DNA of 64,000 bases from Sphingopyxis terrae subsp. terrae NBRC 15098 (GTDB lineage: Bacteria > Pseudomonadota > Alphaproteobacteria > Sphingomonadales > Sphingomonadaceae), in assembly GCF_001598815.1 (NCBI RefSeq), contig NZ_BCZQ01000012.1, positions 165,250 to 229,249 on the forward strand, in the 5' to 3' direction. The notes beneath the pieces were generated by a model that was given only the letters and a program-made list of their open reading frames with translations, did not search any database and was not told the origin of the DNA. The number at the start of each line of letters is the position of its first letter. The stretch's first letter is position 1. A program made the position numbers and the translations under genes. Positions 34,988-42,521 of this stretch are shown here, one piece after another.

Positions 34988-36582
34988 CAATTGCGTCCTC
35001 CGGTCAGCCCGCGCGCGATCACCTGGGCCTGTATTTCCGCCGCGCCCTCGAAGATGTTGAGAATGCGCGCGTCGCAGAGGATGCGGCTGATCTCATATTC
35101 GAGCGCATAGCCGTTGCCGCCGTGAATCTGGAGCGCGGCGTCGGCGTTCGCCCAGGCGGCGCGCGCACCGAGCAGCTTTGCCATGCCGGCTTCGATGTCG
35201 CAGCGCTTGCCCGAATCTTTCGCGCGCGCGGCGGCATAGCTGAGTTCGCGCGCCATCACGAAGTCGACGAGGCTCATTGCCAGCTTGTCCGAAACACGCG
35301 GGAAATGGACGATCGCCTTGCCGAACTGCTTGCGGGTGCGCGCATAGTCGAGCCCGAGTTCGAGCGCGCGGCGCGCGACCCCGACCGCGCGGGCGGCGGT
35401 CTGGATGCGCGCGCCCTCGAAGGTGCGCATGAGCTGCTTGAAGCCCTGACCTTCCAGGCCGCCGAGCAGCGCATCGGCGGGAGCCGTCATGCCATCGAAC
35501 TGCAGCGCATATTCGCGCATCCCGCGATAGCCGAGCACCTTGATCTCGCTGCCGGTCATGCCCGCGGCGGGGAAGGGATCGGCCTCGGTTCCGCGCGGCT
35601 TGGGGACGAGCAGCATCGAGAGGCCCGCATAGCCCTTGGCGTCGGGCAGGGTGCGCGCGAGCAACGTCATCAGGTCTGAGCGCGCGGCGTGGGTGATCCA
35701 GTTTTTGGCGCCGTCGATGACCCAATGGTCGCCCTCGCGGCGGGCCTTCGTTTGGAGTGCGCCGAGGTCCGAGCCGACGTCGGGCTCGGTGAACACCGCG
35801 GTCGGCAGGATTTCGCCGCTGGCGATCCGGGGCAGCCATTCGGCCTTCTGCGCATCGGTGCCGCCATGAACGATCAACTCGCCCGCGATCTCGGACCGGG
35901 TGCCGAGCGAACCGGTACCGATCCAGCCGCGCGATAGTTCCTCGGTGACGATGCACATGACGAGCTTGCCGAGGCCGAGGCCGCCAAATTCCTCGGGAAT
36001 ACAGACGCCAAAGGTGCCTAGCTCAGCCATCGCCTGAACCGTCGCATCGGGGATCAGCTCATTGGCGAGGTGCCAGCCATGCGCGTGCGGGATGATCGCG
36101 GCGTCGGTGAAGCGGCGATACTGGTCGCGGATCGCGTCGAGGTCGGCGTCGTGGAGCGTCTCGCTTGGCCATTGATTTTCGGCTAGCGCGGCGGCGACCT
36201 CAGCGCGGGTGGCGGCATGGTCGGCGTCGAGCAAATCGGTGCAGGCGTCGGCGAGCGTGCGGGCTGCAGCGCTGATGCCGAGGTCGGCGGGGCGGAAAAT
36301 CTCGTTCTGTCCCATCGGCAGGCCGCCGGTGAGTTGGCCGATGCTTTCGGCGAAGGCGAGGGTGGCGATCTGCGCGTCGAGCGGGTTTGTCCCGTTGCCG
36401 GCGTCGAGCCAGTCGAGCGTCGCTTCGAGCGCCGCGACCGTCGTTGCGACCCACGCGAAGCCATGCGCCGCGCGCTGCTCGCTGTCGATTGGGGTGGCCG
36501 CCAGCCGCTCGGCGAGCGCGGCTTGCGCCGCACCGCGATACGCCTGCGCGGCAATCAGCGCGGCGTTCAGATTAGCGTGCAT
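34987..36582 (-). CDS. Methylsuccinyl-CoA dehydrogenase-like flavoprotein
   Basis: A 531-aa acyl-CoA dehydrogenase with a ~165-residue N-terminal extension absent from ordinary family members. The extension (HGFAWVATTVAALEATLDWL and GGLPMGQNEIFRPADLGIS) is characteristic of (2S)-methylsuccinyl-CoA dehydrogenase. The core has FTEPDVGSDLGALQT and the C-terminal NIFEGAAEIQAQVIARGL with the catalytic Glu. It would oxidise methylsuccinyl-CoA to mesaconyl-C1-CoA, passing electrons to ETF. The ATG at 36582 was chosen; it overlaps a 17-codon upstream frame. Substrate is inferred from domain layout and neighbours. Confidence 0.78.
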   Translation of the reverse strand: MHANLNAALIAAQAYRGAAQAALAERLAATPIDSEQRAAHGFAWVATTVAALEATLDWLDAGNGTNPLDAQIATLAFAESIGQLTGGLPMGQNEIFRPADLGISAAARTLADACTDLLDADHAATRAEVAAALAENQWPSETLHDADLDAIRDQYRRFTDAAIIPHAHGWHLANELIPDATVQAMAELGTFGVCIPEEFGGLGLGKLVMCIVTEELSRGWIGTGSLGTRSEIAGELIVHGGTDAQKAEWLPRIASGEILPTAVFTEPDVGSDLGALQTKARREGDHWVIDGAKNWITHAARSDLMTLLARTLPDAKGYAGLSMLLVPKPRGTEADPFPAAGMTGSEIKVLGYRGMREYALQFDGMTAPADALLGGLEGQGFKQLMRTFEGARIQTAARAVGVARRALELGLDYARTRKQFGKAIVHFPRVSDKLAMSLVDFVMARELSYAAARAKDSGKRCDIEAGMAKLLGARAAWANADAALQIHGGNGYALEYEISRILCDARILNIFEGAAEIQAQVIARGLTGGRN

Positions 36583-36635
36583 CACAAGAAATCCGTACGA
36601 ACGGCTTTTTGCGGAGAGGCCGCTCCAAAGTTCAT
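36582..36635 (-). other. Possible 17-codon coupling/leader ORF before the Mcd-like gene
   Basis: An ATG at 36635 has AAGGA 10 nt upstream, overlapping the thiolase stop region. It opens a 17-codon frame (MNFGAASPQKAVRTDFL) whose TGA overlaps the Mcd ATG (TGATG). The Mcd start itself lacks a good ribosome site. The mini-frame could deliver ribosomes to Mcd by reinitiation. It may equally be chance. Confidence 0.3.
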
Positions 36636-36649
36636 TGGTCGGATATCCT

Positions 36650-37864
36650 TCAAGCCGCGCGCTCGAAGATCGCGGCGATACCTTGGCCGCCGCCGATGCA
36701 CATGGTTTCAAGACCGTAGCGGCCATTCCTGCGGACGAGTTCACGCGTCAGATTGGCCAGAATGCGCCCGCCGGTCGCGCCGATCGGGTGGCCGAGCGAG
36801 ATGCCCGAGCCGTTGACGTTGAGGATCTCATTCCGGCTGTCGTCCTCGCTCCAGCCCCAGCCCTTGAGCACGGCGAGCACCTGCGGCGCGAAGGCTTCGT
36901 TGAGTTCGACAAGGTCGATGTCGCCCCAGCCGAGGCCGTTACGCGCGAAGAGGCGTTCGACCGCGGGGACGGGGCCGATGCCCATGCGGCTGGGGTCGCA
37001 GCCCGCTGCGGCCGAGCTGTGATACCATGCGATGGGGGTCAGCCCGAGTTCGTCGAGCTTGTCTTCGGCGACGACGAGGCACGCGGCGGCGGCGTCATTC
37101 TGCTGGCTGGCGTTACCCGCGGTGACGACGCCGCCTTCGAGCGCCTTCAGTTTGCCGAGCGATTCCAGCGTCGCGTCGGCGCGGTAGCCCTCGTCGTGCG
37201 CGAAGACGACCGGATCGCCCTTTTTCTGCGGCACCGAGACGGGGACCAGTTCGTCGTCGAACAGATCGTTCGCCCAGGCTGCGGCGGCGCGCTGATGGCT
37301 GCGAACGGCATAGGCGTCGCACGCCTCGCGGCTGATGTCATAATCCTTGGCGAGATTTTCGGCGGTTTCGATCATCCCGGTGATGACGCCGAAGCGTTCG
37401 ACGGGCTGCGACATCAGCCGCCCGCGCGTCAGCCGGTCGTGGAGCGTGAGGTTCCCCGCCCGCACGCCCTTGCGGATATCGGTCGAATAATGCTCGACGT
37501 TTGACATCGATTCGACGCCGCCCGCGACGACGACGTCGGACATGCCGGTCTGGACCATCATCGCGGCGTTGACGACCGCCTGCAGCCCCGAGCCGCAGCG
37601 GCGGTCGAGCTGATAGCCCGGCACGTCGAGCGGCAGGCCCGCGGCGAGCCACGACCAGTGGCCGATCGCTGGCGCCTCGCCATTGCCATAACCCTGCGAA
37701 AAGACGACGTCGTCGACCCGCGCGGGGTCGATCCCGGTGCGCTCCATGAGCGCCTTCAGGATGACCGCGCCGAGGGCGCCGGCGGTCACGGAGGACAGCG
37801 AGCCGCCGAACTTGCCGACGGCGGTGCGGATCGGGGCGACGATGGCGGCGCGGCGAAGGGTCAT
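36650..37864 (-). CDS. Acetyl-CoA C-acyltransferase (thiolase)
   Basis: A 404-aa thiolase with all active-site elements: nucleophilic Cys in DRRCGSGLQA, NEAFA, GHPIGATGGR with the general-base His, and the C-terminal CIGGGQG cysteine. It can cleave a 3-ketoacyl-CoA to acetyl-CoA plus a shortened acyl-CoA, or run in reverse. In this operon with acyl-CoA dehydrogenases and an SDR it completes a beta-oxidation round. Length is normal for the degradative class. Confidence 0.92.
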   Translation of the reverse strand: MTLRRAAIVAPIRTAVGKFGGSLSSVTAGALGAVILKALMERTGIDPARVDDVVFSQGYGNGEAPAIGHWSWLAAGLPLDVPGYQLDRRCGSGLQAVVNAAMMVQTGMSDVVVAGGVESMSNVEHYSTDIRKGVRAGNLTLHDRLTRGRLMSQPVERFGVITGMIETAENLAKDYDISREACDAYAVRSHQRAAAAWANDLFDDELVPVSVPQKKGDPVVFAHDEGYRADATLESLGKLKALEGGVVTAGNASQQNDAAAACLVVAEDKLDELGLTPIAWYHSSAAAGCDPSRMGIGPVPAVERLFARNGLGWGDIDLVELNEAFAPQVLAVLKGWGWSEDDSRNEILNVNGSGISLGHPIGATGGRILANLTRELVRRNGRYGLETMCIGGGQGIAAIFERAA

Positions 37865-37890
37865 TTTCTAATCTCCAAACATAAATTGCG

Positions 37891-37998
37891 TGTGCCCCCG
37901 CGAAGGCGGGGGTCCATCACCTGCCCTCTCAGCCCTCAGCAACCGCTGGCCGGCATCGCAAGGATCGGATGATGGGCCCCCGCCTTCGCGGGGGCACA
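37891..37998. repeat. Paired palindromic intergenic repeat, C-rich family
   Basis: A left arm (37891-37919) and right arm (37970-37998) are inverted copies of 29 bp with one mismatch, separated by 50 bp. Each arm is itself a hairpin with stem CCCCCGC/GCGGGGG around GAAG. It resembles BIME/REP-type sphingomonad intergenic repeats. It fills the gap between the thiolase and CoA-transferase genes and may stabilise or terminate mRNA. Confidence 0.85.
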
Positions 37999-38018
37999 GG
38001 AAGGGGAAGTGGGGCAAT

Positions 38019-39215
38019 TCAGCCGACACCGACGATACCGGCATCGATCAGACGGGCAATTTCGCCCGAGGAGAGCGAAAGGCGCGAGGTCAGCACTTCT
38101 TCACTGTGCTGGCCGTTGAGCGGGGCAGGGCGCGGGGGTTCGCGTTCCGCCTGCGGGATGGTCGCGAAGGCGCCCGCGGCGGGGTAGGCGAAGCCGCTGG
38201 GGTTCTGCGCCGCGCCGAAGATCGGGTTGTTCGCGACGAGCGCCGGGTCCTGAACCGCATCGAGCATCGTGCGATAGGGCGAATGGACGATCCCGACCGC
38301 GTCAAAGGCGGCGGCAAGGTCGGCATGGTCGCGACTTGCGATAGCTTTCTCGAACAAGGGGTAGAGCACGTCGCGGTGGTCGAAGCGGAGGCCGTCGTCC
38401 TTGGCGAAGGAGATGCGGCGTTCGCTTTCGATGCTCGCGATGGCGTCGCCGAGATTGAGCGCGGCGATCAGATTCGCCCATTGGCGCGGGGTGACGACGA
38501 CGATCATCGTCCGTTTGCCGTCGCGCGTCACGAAGTCGCGGCCGAAGAGGCCATAGACCGCGTTGCCGAGCCGCGGGCGGTTCTCGCCCGAATAGATGAC
38601 TTCGGCGATGCCGCCGAGGTTGGCGACCGTGCCAATCGCGACGTCCGACAGGGGGATGCGGACCTCGCCGCCTTCGCCGCTGACGCTGCGCCGCTGGATC
38701 GCCGCGAGCAATGCGAAGGCGGCATAGGCGCCGGTGAGCAGGTCCCAGGCGGGGAGCACATGGTTGACCGGCTCGGGCCCGGTGCCGGTCAGCATCGGAT
38801 AGCCGACGCTGTTGTTCACCGTATAATCGAGCGCGGGCGAGCCGTCGGCCCAGCCCATCACGCGCACGGTGATGAGGTCCGGGCGGCCTTCGGCGAGCGT
38901 GTCGTGCGACACGAAGCCGCCCGCCGGAAAGTTGGTGATGAACTGGCCGGTCGCGCGGACCAGTTGCTGCAGCAACTCGCGCCCCTCTGGCCGGGACAGA
39001 TCGAGCGCCACCGACTTTTTCGCGCGATTGAGATTCTCCCAATAGAGCGAGTTGTTCTCGGCCGTCACCGGCCAGCGGTGGAAATCGGGGCCGCCGCCGA
39101 TCTGGTCGACGCGGATCACCTCGGCGCCGAACTGCGCGCAATAGAGCCCGGCCGTGGGCGAGGCGACGAAGGAGGACGCTTCGATCATCGAGAGGCCGGA
39201 GAGGAGGTTATACAT
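38019..39215 (-). CDS. Class III CoA-transferase, probable mesaconyl-CoA C1-C4 CoA transferase (2-methylfumaryl-CoA isomerase)
   Basis: A 398-aa CaiB/BaiF-fold protein. The active-site Asp is Asp158 in NHVLPAWDLLTGAYAA. Segments such as GAEVIRVDQIGGGPDFHRWP, NRAKKSVALDL and GNAVYGLFGRDF resemble, as I recall them, the Chloroflexus Mct enzyme, which moves CoA within mesaconyl-CoA from C1 to C4. That reaction links the neighbouring Mcd and hydratase homologues. The ATG at 39215 was chosen; further upstream the frame runs into the repeat at 39232. Confidence 0.8.
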   Translation of the reverse strand: MYNLLSGLSMIEASSFVASPTAGLYCAQFGAEVIRVDQIGGGPDFHRWPVTAENNSLYWENLNRAKKSVALDLSRPEGRELLQQLVRATGQFITNFPAGGFVSHDTLAEGRPDLITVRVMGWADGSPALDYTVNNSVGYPMLTGTGPEPVNHVLPAWDLLTGAYAAFALLAAIQRRSVSGEGGEVRIPLSDVAIGTVANLGGIAEVIYSGENRPRLGNAVYGLFGRDFVTRDGKRTMIVVVTPRQWANLIAALNLGDAIASIESERRISFAKDDGLRFDHRDVLYPLFEKAIASRDHADLAAAFDAVGIVHSPYRTMLDAVQDPALVANNPIFGAAQNPSGFAYPAAGAFATIPQAEREPPRPAPLNGQHSEEVLTSRLSLSSGEIARLIDAGIVGVG

Positions 39216-39231
39216 GGCCAACCCCGTTGCC

Positions 39232-39337
39232 GTGCCCCTGCGAAGGCAGGGGCCCATCATCTGTCCTCGCGATGTCCAACGACCGGCGGCGAGAGCGCGA
39301 AAGCATCGGTGATGGGCCCCTGCCTTCGCAGGGGCAC
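39232..39337. repeat. Paired palindromic intergenic repeat, second copy of the C-rich family
   Basis: Perfect 27-bp inverted arms (39232-39258 and 39311-39337), 52 bp apart. The inner hairpin of each arm is CCCCTGC/GCAGGGG around GAAG. Compared with the copy at 37891 one base pair has changed from C-G to T-A on both sides of the stem, so pairing is kept. It lies between the CoA-transferase and acyl-CoA dehydrogenase genes. Confidence 0.87.
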
Positions 39338-39359
39338 AGGATAAGGAGGTGGACCACCC

Positions 39360-40526
39360 TCACGCCGCCGCAAACTCGCGGAGCATATGCTTGGCGATCT
39401 GGAGCTGCAGGATCTGCGTCGTGCCTTCGTAGATGCGATAGATGCGCGCATCGCGGAAGAAGCGCTCGGCGTCATATTCGGCGAGATAGCCCGCGCCGCC
39501 ATAGACCTGAACGCAGGCGTCGACGACGCGGCCACACATCTCGGAGGCGAAGACCTTGAACGCCGCGGCCTTGCGGAGAACATTCTCGCCCGCGTCGGCG
39601 CGGCGCGTGACGTCGTCCATCATGCATTCGGCGGCGTAGATGTCGATCTCGCTCTGTGCGAGCATCTGCTGGATAAGCTGGAAGTTCGCGATCGGCTCGC
39701 CGAACGCCTTGCGTTCGGTCGCATAGCGGACCGCACTGTCGAGTGCGCGGCGGGCGTAGGCGGTCGCCGCGGCGCCGACCGACATGCGGCCGTTGTCGAG
39801 GCTCATCATCGCATAGGCAAAGCCTTTGCCGAGTTCGCCGCCGAGCAACGCCTCGCCGCCGACGCGGACGTCCTCCATGATGACGTCGGCGATATGGCTG
39901 CCCGACTGGCCCATCTTCTTGTCCGATTTGCCGATGGTGATGCCGGGGGCGTCGAAGGGCACCACGAAGGCCGAAACATGCGCGTTCTTCGGCAGATTTT
40001 CCTTGCTCGTCCGCGCCATGATCAGGCCGACCTTGGCGAAGGGCGAGTTGGTGATGTAGCGTTTGGTGCCGTTCAAGACCCAGCCATTGTCGGTCTGCGT
40101 CGCGCTGGTTTGCAGCCCCGCCGAGTCCGAGCCCGATCCCGGCTCGGTCAGCCCGAAGCAGGCGATCTCGCCCGCCGCGACGCGCGGCAGCCATTCGGCC
40201 TTCTGCGCCTCGGTCCCGCCATTCTTCAATGCCGAGGCGAACATGCCGATGTTGATCGAGATGATCGATCGGAAGGCCGGCATCGCATAGCTGATCGTGT
40301 GGATCGTCTTGATATATTGGCTGACGTTCATCCCCGCGCCGCCATATTCTTCGGGGATCGTCAGGCCGAAGAGGCCCATGTCGCGCATCTCGGACAGGAT
40401 ATCGTCGGGGATCGCGTCGCTCTCGATAATCTCCTTCTCGGCAGGGAGAAGGCGCTCGCGGACATAGCGTTCGAGCTGTTCGATGAACTGTTCGAAGACG
40501 TCCGCGTCCATGCCGGGGTTGCTCAT
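39360..40526 (-). CDS. Acyl-CoA dehydrogenase
   Basis: A 388-aa flavoprotein of standard length. It has IPEEYGGAGMNVSQYI, the FAD/substrate loop CFGLTEPGSGSDSAGLQTSA, and the C-terminal RIYRIYEGTTQILQLQIAKHML with the catalytic Glu of the short/medium-chain class. It introduces the alpha-beta double bond and passes electrons to ETF. Operon position between the CoA-transferase and SDR genes points to the same catabolic route; chain specificity is not readable. Confidence 0.93.
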   Translation of the reverse strand: MSNPGMDADVFEQFIEQLERYVRERLLPAEKEIIESDAIPDDILSEMRDMGLFGLTIPEEYGGAGMNVSQYIKTIHTISYAMPAFRSIISINIGMFASALKNGGTEAQKAEWLPRVAAGEIACFGLTEPGSGSDSAGLQTSATQTDNGWVLNGTKRYITNSPFAKVGLIMARTSKENLPKNAHVSAFVVPFDAPGITIGKSDKKMGQSGSHIADVIMEDVRVGGEALLGGELGKGFAYAMMSLDNGRMSVGAAATAYARRALDSAVRYATERKAFGEPIANFQLIQQMLAQSEIDIYAAECMMDDVTRRADAGENVLRKAAAFKVFASEMCGRVVDACVQVYGGAGYLAEYDAERFFRDARIYRIYEGTTQILQLQIAKHMLREFAAA

Positions 40527-40555
40527 GAAAGGCTCCTCAACGCATTTCCAATTTC

Positions 40556-40662
40556 CGTATCCCCGAGCGAAGTCGAGGGGGCCGTTCGAGCGAAGCGAGA
40601 ACCGGTGCCGTGATGGCCTCGGCTTCGCTCGGCAGAGCCCCTCGACTTCGCTCGGGGATACG
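40556..40662. repeat. Paired palindromic intergenic repeat, second family
   Basis: Perfect 25-bp inverted arms at 40556-40580 and 40638-40662 with core CCCCGAGCGAAGTCGAGGGG. The centre holds another near-palindrome, GTTCGAGCGAAGCGAGAAC. This sequence family, unlike the two C-rich copies, fills the gap between the acyl-CoA dehydrogenase and SDR genes. Its translations give the short PSTSLGDT/YPRAKSRG peptides, which are not genes. Confidence 0.85.
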
Positions 40663-40682
40663 GGTGGGTGGGAAGATTCATA

Positions 40683-41600
40683 TTAGATCGGGTCGTAGGG
40701 GAAAACATGCGCCGACACTTCGTCGGCGCGCGCGAAGGCGGGGCGGAAGGCGGGGATGAGCTCGTCGGCGATTGCCTCGGCGGTCCAGCCTTCGAGCTTG
40801 GCCATCGAGCGCACGGGGCGCGGCTTCGAGAAAAGCAATATCTCGTTCTTGCGGACGCTGAAGATCTGGTTGGTCACATCCTTCGACAGGTCGGAGGCGA
40901 GATAGGCGACGAGCGGTGCGATCTTGTCGGGCGACATTTCCTGCAACCGCTTGACGCGCTCTTGCTCTGCCGGGGTCGTCGCCGGGATCGAACTGGTCAT
41001 GCGGCTCCACGCGAAGGGCGCGATGCAGTTCGAGCGCACCCCGACGCGCGCCATGTCGAGCGCGATCGACTGCGACAGCGCGACGACGCCGAGCTTGGCG
41101 GCGGAATAATTGGCCTGTCCGATGTTACCGATAAGCCCGCTGGTCGAGGTGAAGTGGATAAAGCTGCCCGACTGCTGCTCGCGGAAGTATGGCGTCGCGG
41201 CCTTCGAGACGTTGAAGACGCCGGTGAGGTTGACCTCGATGACGCTCTTCCAATCCTCGTAGCTCATCTTGTGCCAGATGGTGTCGCGCAGGATGCCGGC
41301 GTTGTTCACGACGGCATCGATGCGGCCGAACTTTGCGACCGCATCCTCGATGATGCCGGCGGCGTCCTTGGGATCGGCGACATTGCCGAAATTGGCAGCA
41401 GCCTTGCCGCCCGCGGCGACAATGTCGTTCGCGGTGGTCTCCGCCGGGGCAGCGTCGCCGCCATCGCCCGCCTGCGCGACGCCGGGGTCGTTGACGAGGA
41501 CCGCTGCGCCTTGCGCGGCGCAGTGGAGCGCCAGTTCGCGCCCGATTCCGCGTCCCGCGCCGGTAATCGCGACCACTTTGCCGTCCAGACAACCGCTCAT
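40683..41600 (-). CDS. SDR-family 3-hydroxyacyl-CoA dehydrogenase (17beta-HSD4-like)
   Basis: A 305-aa short-chain dehydrogenase. The cofactor motif TGAGRGIGREL and the long insert LVNDPGVAQAGDGGDAAPAE fit the MFE-2/17beta-HSD4 (3R)-hydroxyacyl-CoA branch. NNAGILRD and the catalytic Ser...YSAAK (TSGLIGNIGQANYSAAK) are intact. It would oxidise a (3R)-hydroxyacyl-CoA before thiolysis. It is the first gene of the leftward operon. The ATG at 41600 was chosen by the family start. A 102-bp gap to the divergent IclR gene holds a palindrome. Confidence 0.9.
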   Translation of the reverse strand: MSGCLDGKVVAITGAGRGIGRELALHCAAQGAAVLVNDPGVAQAGDGGDAAPAETTANDIVAAGGKAAANFGNVADPKDAAGIIEDAVAKFGRIDAVVNNAGILRDTIWHKMSYEDWKSVIEVNLTGVFNVSKAATPYFREQQSGSFIHFTSTSGLIGNIGQANYSAAKLGVVALSQSIALDMARVGVRSNCIAPFAWSRMTSSIPATTPAEQERVKRLQEMSPDKIAPLVAYLASDLSKDVTNQIFSVRKNEILLFSKPRPVRSMAKLEGWTAEAIADELIPAFRPAFARADEVSAHVFPYDPI

Positions 41601-41673
41601 GCCACTCTCCCGTCGAATCAATCGATAGCGCGATAGGGCGGGCAATGCATCATTTCAACATTGGGAATTGTTC

Positions 41674-41689
41674 TTTCATATATATGAAA
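41674..41689. promoter_or_regulatory. Perfect 16-bp palindrome, candidate IclR operator
   Basis: TTTCATATATATGAAA is fully self-complementary and lies 13 bp before the iclR ATG, in the only spacer between the regulator and the acyl-CoA operon. IclR proteins bind short AT-rich palindromes, so autoregulation and operon control are likely. Binding is inferred. Confidence 0.55.
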
Positions 41690-41702
41690 ATATAGCGGAG
41701 CC

Positions 41703-42461
41703 ATGACCGGCCCCGTGCGTTCCGTTTCCGTGGCTTTTGCGATCCTGCGCCTGCTCGCCGACGCGGGACCGCTGACGCTGTCCGACATCGGCCGTAGTCT
41801 CGGCCTCAGTCCGTCGAGCTGCCTCAACCTTCTCAAGACGCTGGCGAGTGAAGGCGCGATCGAGCGCGCCGAGCCGGGCAAGCGGTACCGGCTGACGGCG
41901 GCCTGGCAGGCGGCTGCGCTGCTGCGCGACAATGGCGGCGCGGCAGCGCTTGCCGAACGCGCCCGCCCGCTGATGCTTCGCTTCGCGCAGCGCAGCGAGG
42001 CGGCGGTCGGCCTGTGGGCGGCGGTGTCGCGCGAGCGGATGCAATTGCTCGCGCATGCCGAAAGCGATGCCGGAATGCGGCTGCGCCTCGCCGACGAACA
42101 GCGCCAGCCGCTCGGCGGGGGCGCGGCCGGCCGAGCGCTCGCGGCGGCGCAGGGCGTCGATGCCCGTGAACTTGTGCGTCGTTTTGCGCCGGTGCGCTGG
42201 CAGGCCGCGCTCGATTTCGACACCTATGCCGCGCAGGTGCGCGAGGCGGCGGCCAGGGGCTTTGCCATCGACGAGGGCTTCGCGCATCGCGGCGTCGTGA
42301 CGGTCGCGGCGGGGCTGGCCGAGCCGCGCCCCGGCTTTTGCCTGTCGGCGTCGATCGTCGCGGGATCGCGCAGCGCGGCGGAGATCGAAGCGCTGGGGGA
42401 TGGCTTGCGCCAATTACGCGATGCGCTCGGCGCGGGCGGGGTCGCCGACGCAGGGCGATAA
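41703..42461 (+). CDS. IclR-family transcriptional regulator
   Basis: A 252-aa regulator with an N-terminal winged helix (TLSDIGRSLGLSPSSCLNLLKTLASEGAIERAEPGKRYRL in the 25-65 range, of which LSDIGRSLGLSPSSCLNLL is the HTH). The C-terminal GAF-like ligand domain has GRALAAAQG and GFAIDEGFAHRGVVTVAAGL. IclR proteins commonly sense small organic acids and control adjacent catabolic genes. It is divergent from the acyl-CoA cluster, so it is the likely local regulator. Confidence 0.92.
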   Translation: MTGPVRSVSVAFAILRLLADAGPLTLSDIGRSLGLSPSSCLNLLKTLASEGAIERAEPGKRYRLTAAWQAAALLRDNGGAAALAERARPLMLRFAQRSEAAVGLWAAVSRERMQLLAHAESDAGMRLRLADEQRQPLGGGAAGRALAAAQGVDARELVRRFAPVRWQAALDFDTYAAQVREAAARGFAIDEGFAHRGVVTVAAGLAEPRPGFCLSASIVAGSRSAAEIEALGDGLRQLRDALGAGGVADAGR

Positions 42462-42521
42462 GCTCTGGAATTGATGTGATAGCGGGACCATAGTGCGCGT
42501 CCAATCGCTCGGGATACGACC

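Noticed and set aside
37969..39344. Short peptides such as MMGPRLRGGTG and MMGPCLRRGT as gene starts
   Set aside because: They are translations of the palindromic repeats; the CoA-transferase start was set after the repeat at 39215.
37891..40662. CRISPR array or IS terminal repeats
   Set aside because: The repeats are paired inverted hairpins at three separate gaps, without regular spacers, transposase or target duplications.
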